Below are positions 1-7,404 of a DNA stretch of 64,000 bases, one piece after another. The position numbers and the translations under genes are program-made. The stretch covers positions 1-64,000 of the forward strand of contig JAFQHU010000009.1 in the NCBI GenBank assembly GCA_017397845.1, given 5' to 3'. This DNA comes from Clostridia bacterium. GTDB lineage: Bacteria; Bacillota; Clostridia; Oscillospirales; Acutalibacteraceae. The notes under the pieces are model-generated. The model was not told the DNA's origin. It made no database searches and was given only the letters and a program-made list of their open reading frames with translations. How positions within the stretch are numbered: position 1 is the stretch's first letter; every line of letters begins with the position of its first letter.

Positions 1-784
1 AATTGCCTGTAGAGGGGTAATTAATATACCAAGCATAACCTGTTATCTTGATATAATAGGTTCCTTTTGTAAGGTCAATTTTGTATATATCACTTCTTGT
101 TCCTGTAGTCTCTATCCATTTGTTTTCTTCTTTATTCCAAACTTCTTCGCCGGATTCGTCATAAAGGTAAATGCAATAATTTTTGAGGTATGCTGTTAAA
201 TCAATTGTAATTTTTCCGGCAGAAGGAAGGAGAATTTTGTAATAGTCTTCTCTGTCATTTTCAGCTATCTGTCCTTTGATTAACTCATTAAAATTTACAG
301 CATAAGAATCGATGATAGAGTTGTTATACTCATTACTACTCTCATAAGAGGTTACAAAGCTTATATTAAAATTATAGTTACCTGTAGAAGGATAATTTAT
401 ATACCAAGCATACCCTGTAACTTTAACAAAATATGTTCCTTTAATTAAATCTATATTAAAGCTATCTTTTCTCATTCCGGTAGTTGATACCCATTTGTTT
501 TCTTCTTTGCCCCAAACTTGTTCACCTGTTTGATCATAGATATAAATACAATAATTCTCCATATATGAAGTGAAATTAATCATCACTCTGCCCGCTGATG
601 AAAGTGTAAACTTATAATAATCTTCTCTTCCGGTTTCCGTTATGCTGTCGCTGTAGGTTGTTCCCATATAAATCTGCGTGGCGTTAGCTATAGAGGTTCC
701 CGCCGCTGACGAGCTTACCGCTACCGATACAGCTATGCACAGCATCAGTACGATTGTAGATGAAAGTGTGATGATTTTTTTCAT
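1..784 (-). CDS. Secreted protein with tandem PPC-like repeats (C-terminus outside window)
   Basis: The reading frame opens at an ATG at 784-782 behind an AGGAGGAAA ribosome site and is still open at base 1, so only the first 261 residues are visible. It starts with a Sec signal peptide (MKKIITLSSTIVLMLCIAVS...) ending near residue 30. Two tandem repeats of about 125 residues follow. Both carry the series REDYYK - NYCIY - GEEVW/GEQVW - GTYFVK/GTYYIK - GYAWYINYPSTGNY. The layout (ExDYYxF, then G-x-Y-x-x-x-V) resembles the bacterial pre-peptidase C-terminal (PPC) beta-sandwich domain, usually found on secreted enzymes. No catalytic domain is visible; it could lie beyond the edge. The gene is divergent from the XRE regulator, which probably controls it. 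Confidence 0.8.
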   Translation of the reverse strand, partial: MKKIITLSSTIVLMLCIAVSVAVSSSAAGTSIANATQIYMGTTYSDSITETGREDYYKFTLSSAGRVMINFTSYMENYCIYIYDQTGEQVWGKEENKWVSTTGMRKDSFNIDLIKGTYFVKVTGYAWYINYPSTGNYNFNISFVTSYESSNEYNNSIIDSYAVNFNELIKGQIAENDREDYYKILLPSAGKITIDLTAYLKNYCIYLYDESGEEVWNKEENKWIETTGTRSDIYKIDLTKGTYYIKITGYAWYINYPSTGN

Positions 785-810
785 AAATCTTTCCTCCAAA
801 AAACATTTTT

Positions 811-826
811 ATAACCATACGGTTAT
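811..826. promoter_or_regulatory. Perfect palindrome ATAACC-N4-GGTTAT, candidate operator
   Basis: A perfect 6-bp inverted repeat with a 4-base spacer lies just downstream of the predicted start of the minus-strand promoter and upstream of the PPC gene RBS. The same GGTTAT half-site recurs in the two 25-bp direct repeats before the XRE gene. Binding by the neighbouring XRE protein is an inference. Confidence 0.5.
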
Positions 827-836
827 AACTATACAT

Positions 837-866
837 AGTATAACACCGAAAAGGTTAAAATGTCAA
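837..866 (-). promoter_or_regulatory. Sigma-A-like promoter for the PPC-repeat gene
   Basis: On the minus strand TTGACA (866-861) and TATACT (842-837) are separated by 18 bases, about 50 bases before the ATG at 784. Confidence 0.6.
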
Positions 867-871
867 TATAA

Positions 872-921
872 TCAATCGGTTATAATTTTAATTTATTCAA
901 TCGGTTATAATTTTAATTTAT
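872..921 (+). repeat. Two perfect 25-bp direct repeats containing ATCGGTTATAAT
   Basis: The copies run 872-896 and 897-921 and abut exactly. Each contains a TATAAT -10 hexamer (881-886 and 906-911) overlapping a GGTTAT half-site. The XRE gene starts 12 bases downstream. The arrangement fits an autoregulated promoter whose -10 element is itself the operator, but slippage duplication of one promoter would look the same. Confidence 0.7.
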
Positions 922-933
922 GGCGGTGAATTT

Positions 934-1152
934 ATGGGTTATTACAGACGTATACGGGATTTAAGAGAAGACCACGATATGACACAAAAGCAGGTTTCCG
1001 ATTATCTTGATATGAAACAGCCTCAATATAACCGATATGAAAAGGGCTACAGGGATATTCCTTCTGATGTGCTTATTGCTCTTGCCGATTTGTATGATAC
1101 CACTACCGACTATATTTTGGGCAGAACCGATGAAAAAAAGAGCATAAAATAA
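934..1152 (+). CDS. XRE-family helix-turn-helix transcriptional regulator
   Basis: This 72-residue protein is essentially one HTH_3 (Cro/C1-type) DNA-binding domain. Helices 2 and 3 can be read in MTQKQVSDYLDMKQPQYNRY, followed by the typical Y-E-K-G and I-P-S-D-V-L-I-A-L-A-D-L-Y-D segment that ends in TDYILGRT. There is no room for a ligand-binding or oligomerisation domain beyond the HTH fold. It has only a weak GGCGGTG RBS. It sits directly behind two direct repeats that carry its probable -10 element, and is divergent from the PPC-repeat gene, so autoregulation and control of that gene are likely but inferred. Confidence 0.85.
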   Translation: MGYYRRIRDLREDHDMTQKQVSDYLDMKQPQYNRYEKGYRDIPSDVLIALADLYDTTTDYILGRTDEKKSIK

Positions 1153-1190
1153 AACCGACAGAGCTTTCTGAAAAAAATTCTGTCGGTTTT
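1151..1190. terminator. Intrinsic terminator between convergent genes
   Basis: A perfect 12-bp stem (AAAACCGACAGA / TCTGTCGGTTTT) with a T-rich tail overlaps the stop codon of the XRE gene. An A-run on the other side lets it act for the convergent CorC/HlyC gene as well. Confidence 0.85.
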
Positions 1191-1202
1191 TATGTTTTAT
1201 GA

Positions 1203-2537
1203 TTATTCCGTTACTGTTTCTTCGGGTAATATTTCCGCCTTTACCTTACCGATTCTTCTTTCTTCCACATTCAGGATGGTGAACTTTATGTTTTCGAAAG
1301 TAATTTCATCCATATCTCCGTCTTTGGGTAAGAAGCCCAGCTGACTTATGATGAAGCCGCCCAGAGTATCGTATTCACCTTCGGGGATAACATCGCCCAC
1401 AAGCTCGTTGACTTCCTCGATAAAGGCTGTGCCGTCGATGGTGAAAAGATTTTCGCTTTCTTCTACTATCTCTTCATCCTCATCGTCATATTCGTCGCGT
1501 ATGTTACCCATAATCGCTTCGACCAAATCTTCCATGGTGACTATACCTGCCGTGCCGCCGTATTCGTCCACTACCACAGCCATCTGCACTCTTTTTTCTG
1601 TCATTTCGGTGAAAAGATCACCGCAATTTTTACTTGACGGTACATAATAGGCTTCGCGCATAATGTCAGCGGGGCTTTCATTTTCGGGAAGAGAAGCCGA
1701 GATGAATTTAAGCAAATCCTTTATATAAACGATACCGATAATGTTGTCCTGATCCTCATGATATACGGGAATTCGGGAATAGCCGTGCTCCATGGAAAGC
1801 TTTACAACCTCTTCGAGAGAATCGGTATCCTCGACAGCAATCATATCCGTTCTGTGAGTCATGATGTCCGTTACGTCAATATCGTCAAATTCAAAGATAT
1901 TGTTTATCATTTCCTTCTGAATGTCTTCGATAACGCCCTTTTCGCCGCCCACATCTACCATCATACGGATTTCCTCTTCGGTAACGACCTCTTCGTCGGC
2001 ATTGGGATCAAAGCCGAAAAGCCGTACAACTGCATTGGTGGAAAGGGAAAGGATTTTTACGAAAGGTTTGGTGAATTTTTTTACTACCAAAAGAATGGGC
2101 GCAACAGCATAAGCAATTTTTTCGGGCTTTTGCATAGCCATTCTTTTGGGTGCAAGTTCGCCCAAAACAAGAGAGAAATATGACATTATAACTGTAATAA
2201 TCACAACGGAAACACCGTTTACCACACCTGCGGGCAAAGAGGGTACAGCCTTTATCACTGCATCCGTGAGCATGTCGGCAAAGGTAGTGGAGGCACTTGC
2301 CGAGGTAAGGAAGCCTGCCAAGGTAACACCTATCTGGATAGTGGAAAGGAAATTACTGGGGTTTTCCGTGAGCTTTTTGATTTGCTTTGCTTTTTTGTCG
2401 CCATCTTCAGCGAGCTTGTCTATCATATTGTCATTCAGAGAAATGATAGCTATTTCGCTCATGGCAAAAAAAGCATTAACAAGAACGAGAACAAATAATA
2501 AGAGAAGATTAAAAATTATACTGCCGGGGTCATCCAT
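1203..2537 (-). CDS. CorC/HlyC-type hemolysin family membrane protein (DUF21-CBS-CBS-CorC_HlyC)
   Basis: This integral membrane protein of the UPF0053 family has been linked to magnesium/cobalt transport or efflux. Residues 1-190 hold a DUF21 transmembrane domain (start MDDPGSIIFNLLLLFVLVLV, then FFAMSEIAIISL). A CBS pair spans about 205-330, with VTDIMTHRTDMIAVE and YGGTAGIVTMEDLVEAIMG as landmarks. The C-terminal CorC_HlyC domain includes GTAFIEEVNELVG and DTLGGFIISQLG. I chose the ATG at 2537 over the one at 2558 because the sequence around the upstream ATG (ATGAAAGGAG) is itself the ribosome site, 10 bases before the inner ATG. The gene is monocistronic with its own promoter. Length (444 aa) is normal for the family. 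Confidence 0.9.
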   Translation of the reverse strand: MDDPGSIIFNLLLLFVLVLVNAFFAMSEIAIISLNDNMIDKLAEDGDKKAKQIKKLTENPSNFLSTIQIGVTLAGFLTSASASTTFADMLTDAVIKAVPSLPAGVVNGVSVVIITVIMSYFSLVLGELAPKRMAMQKPEKIAYAVAPILLVVKKFTKPFVKILSLSTNAVVRLFGFDPNADEEVVTEEEIRMMVDVGGEKGVIEDIQKEMINNIFEFDDIDVTDIMTHRTDMIAVEDTDSLEEVVKLSMEHGYSRIPVYHEDQDNIIGIVYIKDLLKFISASLPENESPADIMREAYYVPSSKNCGDLFTEMTEKRVQMAVVVDEYGGTAGIVTMEDLVEAIMGNIRDEYDDEDEEIVEESENLFTIDGTAFIEEVNELVGDVIPEGEYDTLGGFIISQLGFLPKDGDMDEITFENIKFTILNVEERRIGKVKAEILPEETVTE

Positions 2538-2607
2538 AACGGATATTGCTCCTTTCATAAAGAAAAAAATGATTATTTTGCGAAGTAATAGTTAACTTCA
2601 GCCTACA

Positions 2608-2636
2608 ATTATACGGCATTTTTTTATAAAAGTCAA
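2608..2636 (-). promoter_or_regulatory. Promoter of the CorC/HlyC gene
   Basis: TTGACT (2636-2631) and TATAAT (2613-2608) are 17 bases apart on the minus strand, about 70 bases before the start codon. Confidence 0.7.
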
Positions 2637-2762
2637 TGTTTTTGAGTGAGCGTTTACATATCGCTTTTTCTTTTGCTACAGAAAGGCAGTATTTGTATCG
2701 TTTCAGCATTAATTCTCTGTAGTGTTTTATTGCTTTGCCTTAATGTAAAAAAATGACAAAAC

Positions 2763-2790
2763 TTGTTTACATACATTTAATTGATATAAC
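2763..2790 (+). promoter_or_regulatory. Possible promoter of the acyltransferase gene
   Basis: TTGTTT and TATAAC are spaced by 16 bases, 50 bases before the start codon. The match to consensus is modest. Apart from this and the divergent CorC promoter, the 306-base gap 2538-2843 shows nothing else recognisable. Confidence 0.35.
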
Positions 2791-2843
2791 GGAAAAACTG
2801 TGATAATCTTTTTACGTTATAAATTTTATTGTGGGTGAATATT

Positions 2844-4172
2844 ATGAAGGAAAAACTCGGAAAGAAAGTCAGAGCCGGTGCCCCTGCAGAGGAAAGAATG
2901 GATTTGTGCAAACCTATGATTTATCAGGATCCGATTCTTATGAAAACTCTTGCATGGCCCATAGCGAATGCACGTAAAATTATTTCACATTCACATATAA
3001 CGAAAATAAACATGGAAGGACTCAAGGCTCCTTTCATTTTAGTCTGCAACCATAATGCCTTTTATGATTTTTATATAATGGTTGCCGCCACCAAACCCTT
3101 TACGGGTGTATATCCTGCGGCTGTGGATGATTTTATCGGCAGAGAGTGGTTTTTGAGAAAGGGCGGTTGTCTGCCTAAAAGAAAGTATACAAGTGACCTG
3201 AACACCGTAAGACAGTGTATGAAGGCTGTAAAGGACGGGGAGTGCTACGGTATTTTCGCCGAGGCGAGATATTCTCTGTGCGGAGTTACGGAGCTCGATG
3301 CCGTGACGGATGCGGTGGGTCAGCTCGTAAAGCTGATGGGTGTGCCCTGTGTTACCTTCACTTCAAAGGGACATCACATCTATGATCCCTTCTGGGGTAA
3401 CCATAAAAGCCGTCATATGAAGCGTACCGAGGCGGTAATCGAGCAAATTTTTACGGCTGAGGAGGTAAAAAAAGCTACCGCCGATGAAATAAACGAGAAA
3501 ATCCGTAAGCATATTTACAATGACGATTGGCGTTGGCAGAGTGAAAACAGAGTAAAGGTCACCTACAAAAAGCGTGCAGAGGGTCTGCATAAGCCTCTTT
3601 ACCAGTGTCCTAACTGTATGACAGAGTATAAGATGAATTCAAAGGGTGCCGTGATTTACTGTGAGCATTGTAACAAAAGCTGGTATCTCAATGAATACGG
3701 CGAATTGGAAGCGGACAGCGGAAAAAACGAATTCAGATATCCCTCCGATTGGTACCTTTGGGAGAAAGAGCAGGTGGAAAAGGAGGTCAGAGAGGGCAGA
3801 TATCATTTCGAATGTGACTGCCACGTAAATGACCTTCCCAACTCTAAAGGCTTTATACGTTTGGGTAAAGGCAGACTCAGACACGATATTAACGGCTTTG
3901 AGCTTGAGGGTATAAGAGACTGCGACGGCGAAAAATTCAGCATGAAAATAGATTCCGCCATACAGAACTCCGTTCATGTGGAATATAATTACCGTTACGG
4001 CAACGGCAGAGACTGTATAGACCTTAATACTCTTAAGGAAACCTGGTATGTTTTTCCCGAAAACTGCGATTTTTCCGTAACGAAGGTAACCTTTGCCACG
4101 GAAGCCATATTCAAGGAGGTATGGCGCAGAAAAAAAGAGGAAGAAAAAGAGAAATCGAAGAAAGAAAAATAA
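2844..4172 (+). CDS. PlsC-like lysophospholipid acyltransferase with C-terminal zinc ribbon
   Basis: Residues 40-240 match the LPLAT/PlsC fold that moves an acyl chain to a lysophospholipid or glycerol phosphate. The HX4D catalytic motif is HNAFYD at residues 70-75, and FAEARYSLCG takes the place of the usual FPEG block. From about residue 253 the protein continues with a CPNC-x(16)-CEHC zinc ribbon and a beta-rich C-terminal region of about 160 residues that I do not recognise. This makes it 442 aa, far longer than a plain PlsC (about 200-250). I start at ATG 2844, behind GGGTGA, rather than the upstream TTG at 2829. The last 16 residues are almost all K and E. Acceptor lipid unknown. Confidence 0.8.
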   Translation: MKEKLGKKVRAGAPAEERMDLCKPMIYQDPILMKTLAWPIANARKIISHSHITKINMEGLKAPFILVCNHNAFYDFYIMVAATKPFTGVYPAAVDDFIGREWFLRKGGCLPKRKYTSDLNTVRQCMKAVKDGECYGIFAEARYSLCGVTELDAVTDAVGQLVKLMGVPCVTFTSKGHHIYDPFWGNHKSRHMKRTEAVIEQIFTAEEVKKATADEINEKIRKHIYNDDWRWQSENRVKVTYKKRAEGLHKPLYQCPNCMTEYKMNSKGAVIYCEHCNKSWYLNEYGELEADSGKNEFRYPSDWYLWEKEQVEKEVREGRYHFECDCHVNDLPNSKGFIRLGKGRLRHDINGFELEGIRDCDGEKFSMKIDSAIQNSVHVEYNYRYGNGRDCIDLNTLKETWYVFPENCDFSVTKVTFATEAIFKEVWRRKKEEEKEKSKKEK

Positions 4173-4178
4173 AAAAAG

Positions 4179-4203
4179 GCGTTCCGTAGTGTATGCGGAA
4201 CGC
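4179..4203. terminator. Hairpin between convergent genes
   Basis: An 8-bp stem GCGTTCCG / CGGAACGC lies between the ends of the acyltransferase and the alcohol dehydrogenase. It has an A-run on the left and a weak T-tract on the right, so it should terminate best for the minus-strand gene. Confidence 0.65.
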
Positions 4204-4210
4204 TGTGATT

Positions 4211-5323
4211 TTATAAGAATTTTTTTCTGAAAATATCTATGGCATCTTCCTTTGTGAAGCCGCCGGGAGAGAACTTAAAATTATTCGGTACAGTGTCATA
4301 TCTTTTACAGTAGCTTAGAATTTCTTCTTCAGTCATTTTTATTTCCGGTAAATCCGTAAGCTCACTGACTATTCTTTTGAAAGTATCCCTGTCCGTTTTC
4401 ATAACGGCAAAAACCTTTTCGGTTTTCTCTTTTTCAAATTTTTCACTTCGGTCAATAAACTCACTCATAAAAGCTGTGCAAGCTTTACCGTGGGGAAGAC
4501 CGTAGTTTTCCGTGAGGATATAGCCCAAAGGGTGGGGGAAGGCTGTGCCGCAGTAGGCGAGAGTAATGCCGGCGTAAAGAGACCCGTAATAGAGCTTTTC
4601 TCTCATTTTTTCGTCGGGATTTTCTTTTCCCGTGTGAAGATAAAGCAGTCCCTGCCATATCAGCTCGATGGCCTTTTCACCGAAAACAGTCGGTATATCG
4701 GTGCACTTTTCCGTCATATAACCTTCCAATGCATGAGCAAGAGCATCAAGAGCCGTCGAAACGGTGATATGATAGGGCATAGAGTGAGTATAGGTGGGGT
4801 CAGCAAAGGTGAGCCGGGGAAAACAGTCCGCAGGAGAGATGCTCTTTTTTCGGCCTGTTACAGGGTCCGTAAGAACACTTACCTTGCCGACCTCACTGCC
4901 TGTTCCTGCAGTGGTGCCGACGAGAACGATGGGTAATGCTTTGTTTCTTTCTGCGGAAGAATAAATGTCATAAATATTAAAATCGGGATTAGATGCATAA
5001 ACTGCTACCGCTTTTGCTGCATCGAGCGGAGAGCCTCCTCCTATTCCGATCACAAAATCCGCACCGAATTTTCTTGCCTTTTCTGATGCTTCGAAGCAGT
5101 GATCGAGACGGGGATTGGGTCCGATTCCGTCATAAATGATGTTTCCGATGCCTTCTTTTTTTAATGCATACAGAATGTCGTCCAAAGCACCGCTCTTTTT
5201 GGCACTTGAATCGCCTGTTATTATGATGCACTTTTTTCCGAAGGCAGATAAAAGCCCCGTGTTTTCTCTTATACAGCCCTTACCGCTTATAACATTGATG
5301 GGTAAATAAAGATTGAAATCCAT
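4211..5323 (-). CDS. Iron-containing alcohol dehydrogenase
   Basis: A group III (Fe-dependent) NAD(P)-linked alcohol dehydrogenase of 370 aa, the usual length. The nucleotide site is in FVIGIGGGSPLDAAKAVAV (about residues 91-109). The metal-binding histidines are in DALAHALEGY, FPHPLGYIL and LPHGKACTAF. GTTAGTGSEV is also conserved. The likely role is reduction of aldehydes to alcohols during fermentation or the reverse; the substrate cannot be told from sequence, and butanol-type enzymes of anaerobes are the closest named relatives. It is monocistronic with a consensus promoter, divergent from the Rnf operon. Confidence 0.9.
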   Translation of the reverse strand: MDFNLYLPINVISGKGCIRENTGLLSAFGKKCIIITGDSSAKKSGALDDILYALKKEGIGNIIYDGIGPNPRLDHCFEASEKARKFGADFVIGIGGGSPLDAAKAVAVYASNPDFNIYDIYSSAERNKALPIVLVGTTAGTGSEVGKVSVLTDPVTGRKKSISPADCFPRLTFADPTYTHSMPYHITVSTALDALAHALEGYMTEKCTDIPTVFGEKAIELIWQGLLYLHTGKENPDEKMREKLYYGSLYAGITLAYCGTAFPHPLGYILTENYGLPHGKACTAFMSEFIDRSEKFEKEKTEKVFAVMKTDRDTFKRIVSELTDLPEIKMTEEEILSYCKRYDTVPNNFKFSPGGFTKEDAIDIFRKKFL

Positions 5324-5368
5324 TGTACAGTTTCCTTTTCAATATATTTATATCCGTAAGATAAAAAT

Positions 5369-5397
5369 ATTATATCAAAGTAATAACTTTCCTGCAA
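5369..5397 (-). promoter_or_regulatory. Promoter of the iron alcohol dehydrogenase
   Basis: TTGCAG (5397-5392) and TATAAT (5374-5369) with a 17-base spacer on the minus strand. Confidence 0.65.
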
Positions 5398-5414
5398 GTT
5401 TTATTTGTAAAGAC

Positions 5415-5441
5415 TTGAAAATTCGGTCGATATGGTATAAA
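5415..5441 (+). promoter_or_regulatory. Probable promoter of the apbE-rnf operon
   Basis: TTGAAA (5415) is followed after 15 bases by TATAAAAT (5436). It is the only reasonable promoter before apbE, and the nine genes that follow are nearly gap-free. The spacing is one or two bases short of ideal. Confidence 0.45.
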
Positions 5442-5506
5442 ATGAATAGGATATAAAAGTATTATCGGTTTTTATTGTTTATTTTTAATGAATTACGGTG
5501 ATTTTG

Positions 5507-6502
5507 ATGAAAAACAAAGGCAGAATATTAAAAATTATTGCGGCTGTAACGGCGGTAGTTTTGGTTCTTTGCCTTTCTCTTTTTCTTTACGGCAGAGAAA
5601 AGCGTTATGACTTTGCGGAAAAGAGCTTTATCTCTATGGATACGGTAATTACTCAAAAAATTTACGGTGAAGATGCCTCCACTTTTATAGCGCCCGTTTT
5701 CAATATTGTGACGGGTCTCGATGATACCATAAACCGCTTCGATGAAAAAAGTGCCGTTTATGCTCTTAACAAAGATGGGAAAACCTCTGACAAATCGGTT
5801 ATCGAAATCATAAACAGTGTGAAAAAGGTAAGTGATGACGTTGACGGTGCCTTTGATATAACTGTCGGTGAGCTTTCCGATTTATGGAGTATCGGTAAAA
5901 AGGGAGAAAAAATCCCGACTGAAAAAGAAATTTCTGAGGCTCTTAATGGTATTGATTATAAAAAAATCAGAAATGAAAAGGGTGCCGTTTATTATCAGGG
6001 CGGTGAAGTAGATCTTGGCGCCGTCGGAAAGGGATTTGCCTGCGATCTGATAAAGGTGTATCTCGACGCTGCCGGTGCGAAAGGTGCCGTGGTGTCCGTG
6101 GGCGGCAGTATTTTAGCTTACGGAGATTACAATAAAAAAGGGGATAAATGGAGTATAGCCATCCGGCATCCCCGTTCCGAAACGGAGTTTTTGGGCATAA
6201 TCAGTTTGGATGAGGGCTTTGTGTCCACATCGGGTGATTATGAGAGATATTTTGAAAAGGACGGTAAACGTTATCATCATATCTTCGATGCACGTACGGG
6301 TTATCCCGCTTCATCAGGTCTGATAAGCGTCACTGTGGTGGCAGACAGCGGTGTTTTAAGTGATGCACTTTCTACCGCCTGCTTTATCGTCGGTGAGGAA
6401 AAGGGAAAAGCTTTGCTCGAAAAATACGGAGCCTCGGCTATTTTTGTCGATGAAAAAATGAACATTACCACTGTGGGAGAAATTGATTTTGAAAAGCAGT
6501 AA
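5507..6502 (+). CDS. apbE: FAD:protein FMN transferase (ApbE)
   Basis: ApbE cleaves FAD and attaches FMN through a phosphoester bond to a Thr or Ser of target flavoproteins on the outer face of the membrane. The 331-aa protein has one N-terminal membrane segment (residues 9-28), without a clear lipobox, so it seems membrane-anchored rather than a lipoprotein. Family landmarks are SMDTVITQKIYG, DLGAVGKGFACDLI (FAD site), VSVGGSILAYG, GFVSTSGDYERY and HHIFDARTGYP, which carries the metal-binding part. I prefer ATG 5507 to the GTG at 5498, which lies inside the RBS. It heads the rnf operon; RnfG and RnfD are the obvious substrates. Confidence 0.93.
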   Translation: MKNKGRILKIIAAVTAVVLVLCLSLFLYGREKRYDFAEKSFISMDTVITQKIYGEDASTFIAPVFNIVTGLDDTINRFDEKSAVYALNKDGKTSDKSVIEIINSVKKVSDDVDGAFDITVGELSDLWSIGKKGEKIPTEKEISEALNGIDYKKIRNEKGAVYYQGGEVDLGAVGKGFACDLIKVYLDAAGAKGAVVSVGGSILAYGDYNKKGDKWSIAIRHPRSETEFLGIISLDEGFVSTSGDYERYFEKDGKRYHHIFDARTGYPASSGLISVTVVADSGVLSDALSTACFIVGEEKGKALLEKYGASAIFVDEKMNITTVGEIDFEKQ

Positions 6503-6860
6503 GCTATTGAAAAAAGGAGATATTTTTATAATCATTTCCGTTCTTTTTGTTTCGCTTTTATGGTTTGTGCTCACCTTTCTTTCTTTCGGGGAAAAACAAC
6601 AGGTGAAAATATATTTCGGCGGCGAGCTTTATAAAACCGTGGAACTTTCCGCTGTGGAGGACGAAGAGATAATTAGCTTTAAAGGCTGTAAAATCAAAGT
6701 CACAAAAGACGGAGCCTGTTTTCTTGCTTCTGACTGTCCCGACGGTCTTTGCGTAAAAAGAGGCATTATGAAAAAAAGCGGTGACGTTATGGCCTGCGTT
6801 CCCAAAGGTATCACCGTGGAAATAGCGGGCGGCAAAGCTGTTGACGGAATATCGTATTAG
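6489..6860 (+). CDS. NusG domain II-containing membrane-anchored protein
   Basis: A small protein (123 aa from TTG 6489) with one N-terminal transmembrane helix (GDIFIIISVLFVSLLWFVLT) and an extracytoplasmic domain of the NusG_II type: VKIYFGGELYKTVEL, GCKIKVTKDGACFLASDCPD, GLCVKRGIM and GDVMACVPKGITVEI. Two Cys pairs could form disulfides. The family often sits between ApbE and Gx/Rnf genes; its biochemical job is not known. The start overlaps the end of apbE. TTG 6489 has GGGAGA eight bases upstream, whereas TTG 6483 is too close to it. It is not a transcription factor: the true NusG N-terminal domain and KOW context are absent. Confidence 0.8.
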   Translation: MKSSKLLKKGDIFIIISVLFVSLLWFVLTFLSFGEKQQVKIYFGGELYKTVELSAVEDEEIISFKGCKIKVTKDGACFLASDCPDGLCVKRGIMKKSGDVMACVPKGITVEIAGGKAVDGISY

Positions 6861-6874
6861 GATGACAAGTATAA

Positions 6875-7402
6875 ATGAAAACAAAAAAACTGACCTTACT
6901 TTCCCTTCTTTCGGCACTTGCTTTGGTGCTTTCATTTATGGAAAATATGCTTCTGCCCGACATTCCTTTTCTTCCTGTCGGTGCTAAGCCGGGACTTTCA
7001 AACATCGTGACGATGTTCACTGCGTCCTTTTACGGCTTTTCGGGGGCTTTCTATATCACGCTTGTAAAGGGTCTTTTTGCTCTTATTACCCGTGGAATAA
7101 CTGCGGCGGTTATGAGCTTTTGCGGCGGTGTTTTAAGCACAGCCGTGATGTGTCTTATGATAAAAAAAGAGTGTAAAAGCCTTTCATATATCGGCATCGG
7201 CGTCCTTTCGGCGGCGGTGCATAATATGGGACAGCTGATTGCTGCCTGTTTTATTACGGGTACGGCATCACTTTTGTCCTACGGCAAATATCTTCTGCTT
7301 TTCGGTCTGGTTACGGGTTTTGTGACGGGGACGGTGCTGGAGGTAGCTTTGCCGAAGATTAAAGTAACAGTAAATCAAATTTTTAAAGAAAAGGAGAAAT
7401 GA
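6875..7402 (+). CDS. Gx transporter family membrane protein
   Basis: A 175-aa hydrophobic protein with about five to six transmembrane segments. It contains LPVGAKPGLSNIVTMF and VKGLFALITRGITAAVMSFCGGVLS, typical of the family annotated Gx transporter or (probably wrongly) heptaprenyl diphosphate synthase component I. In many Firmicutes it sits between the NusG-II protein and rnfC, as here, and is related to small-molecule ECF-like S components. The substrate is unknown; flavin precursors or metal would be guesses. It ends in TGA overlapping the rnfC RBS region. Confidence 0.8.
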   Translation: MKTKKLTLLSLLSALALVLSFMENMLLPDIPFLPVGAKPGLSNIVTMFTASFYGFSGAFYITLVKGLFALITRGITAAVMSFCGGVLSTAVMCLMIKKECKSLSYIGIGVLSAAVHNMGQLIAACFITGTASLLSYGKYLLLFGLVTGFVTGTVLEVALPKIKVTVNQIFKEKEK

Positions 7403-7404
7403 AA

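Noticed and set aside
678..929. 83-codon plus-strand frame over the start of the PPC gene
   Set aside because: It is antisense to the signal-peptide region of a well-supported minus-strand gene and crosses the operator repeats; no RBS.
6489..6860. NusG transcription elongation factor
   Set aside because: Only domain II is present behind a transmembrane helix; the RNA-polymerase-binding N-terminal domain is missing and the operon context is Rnf.
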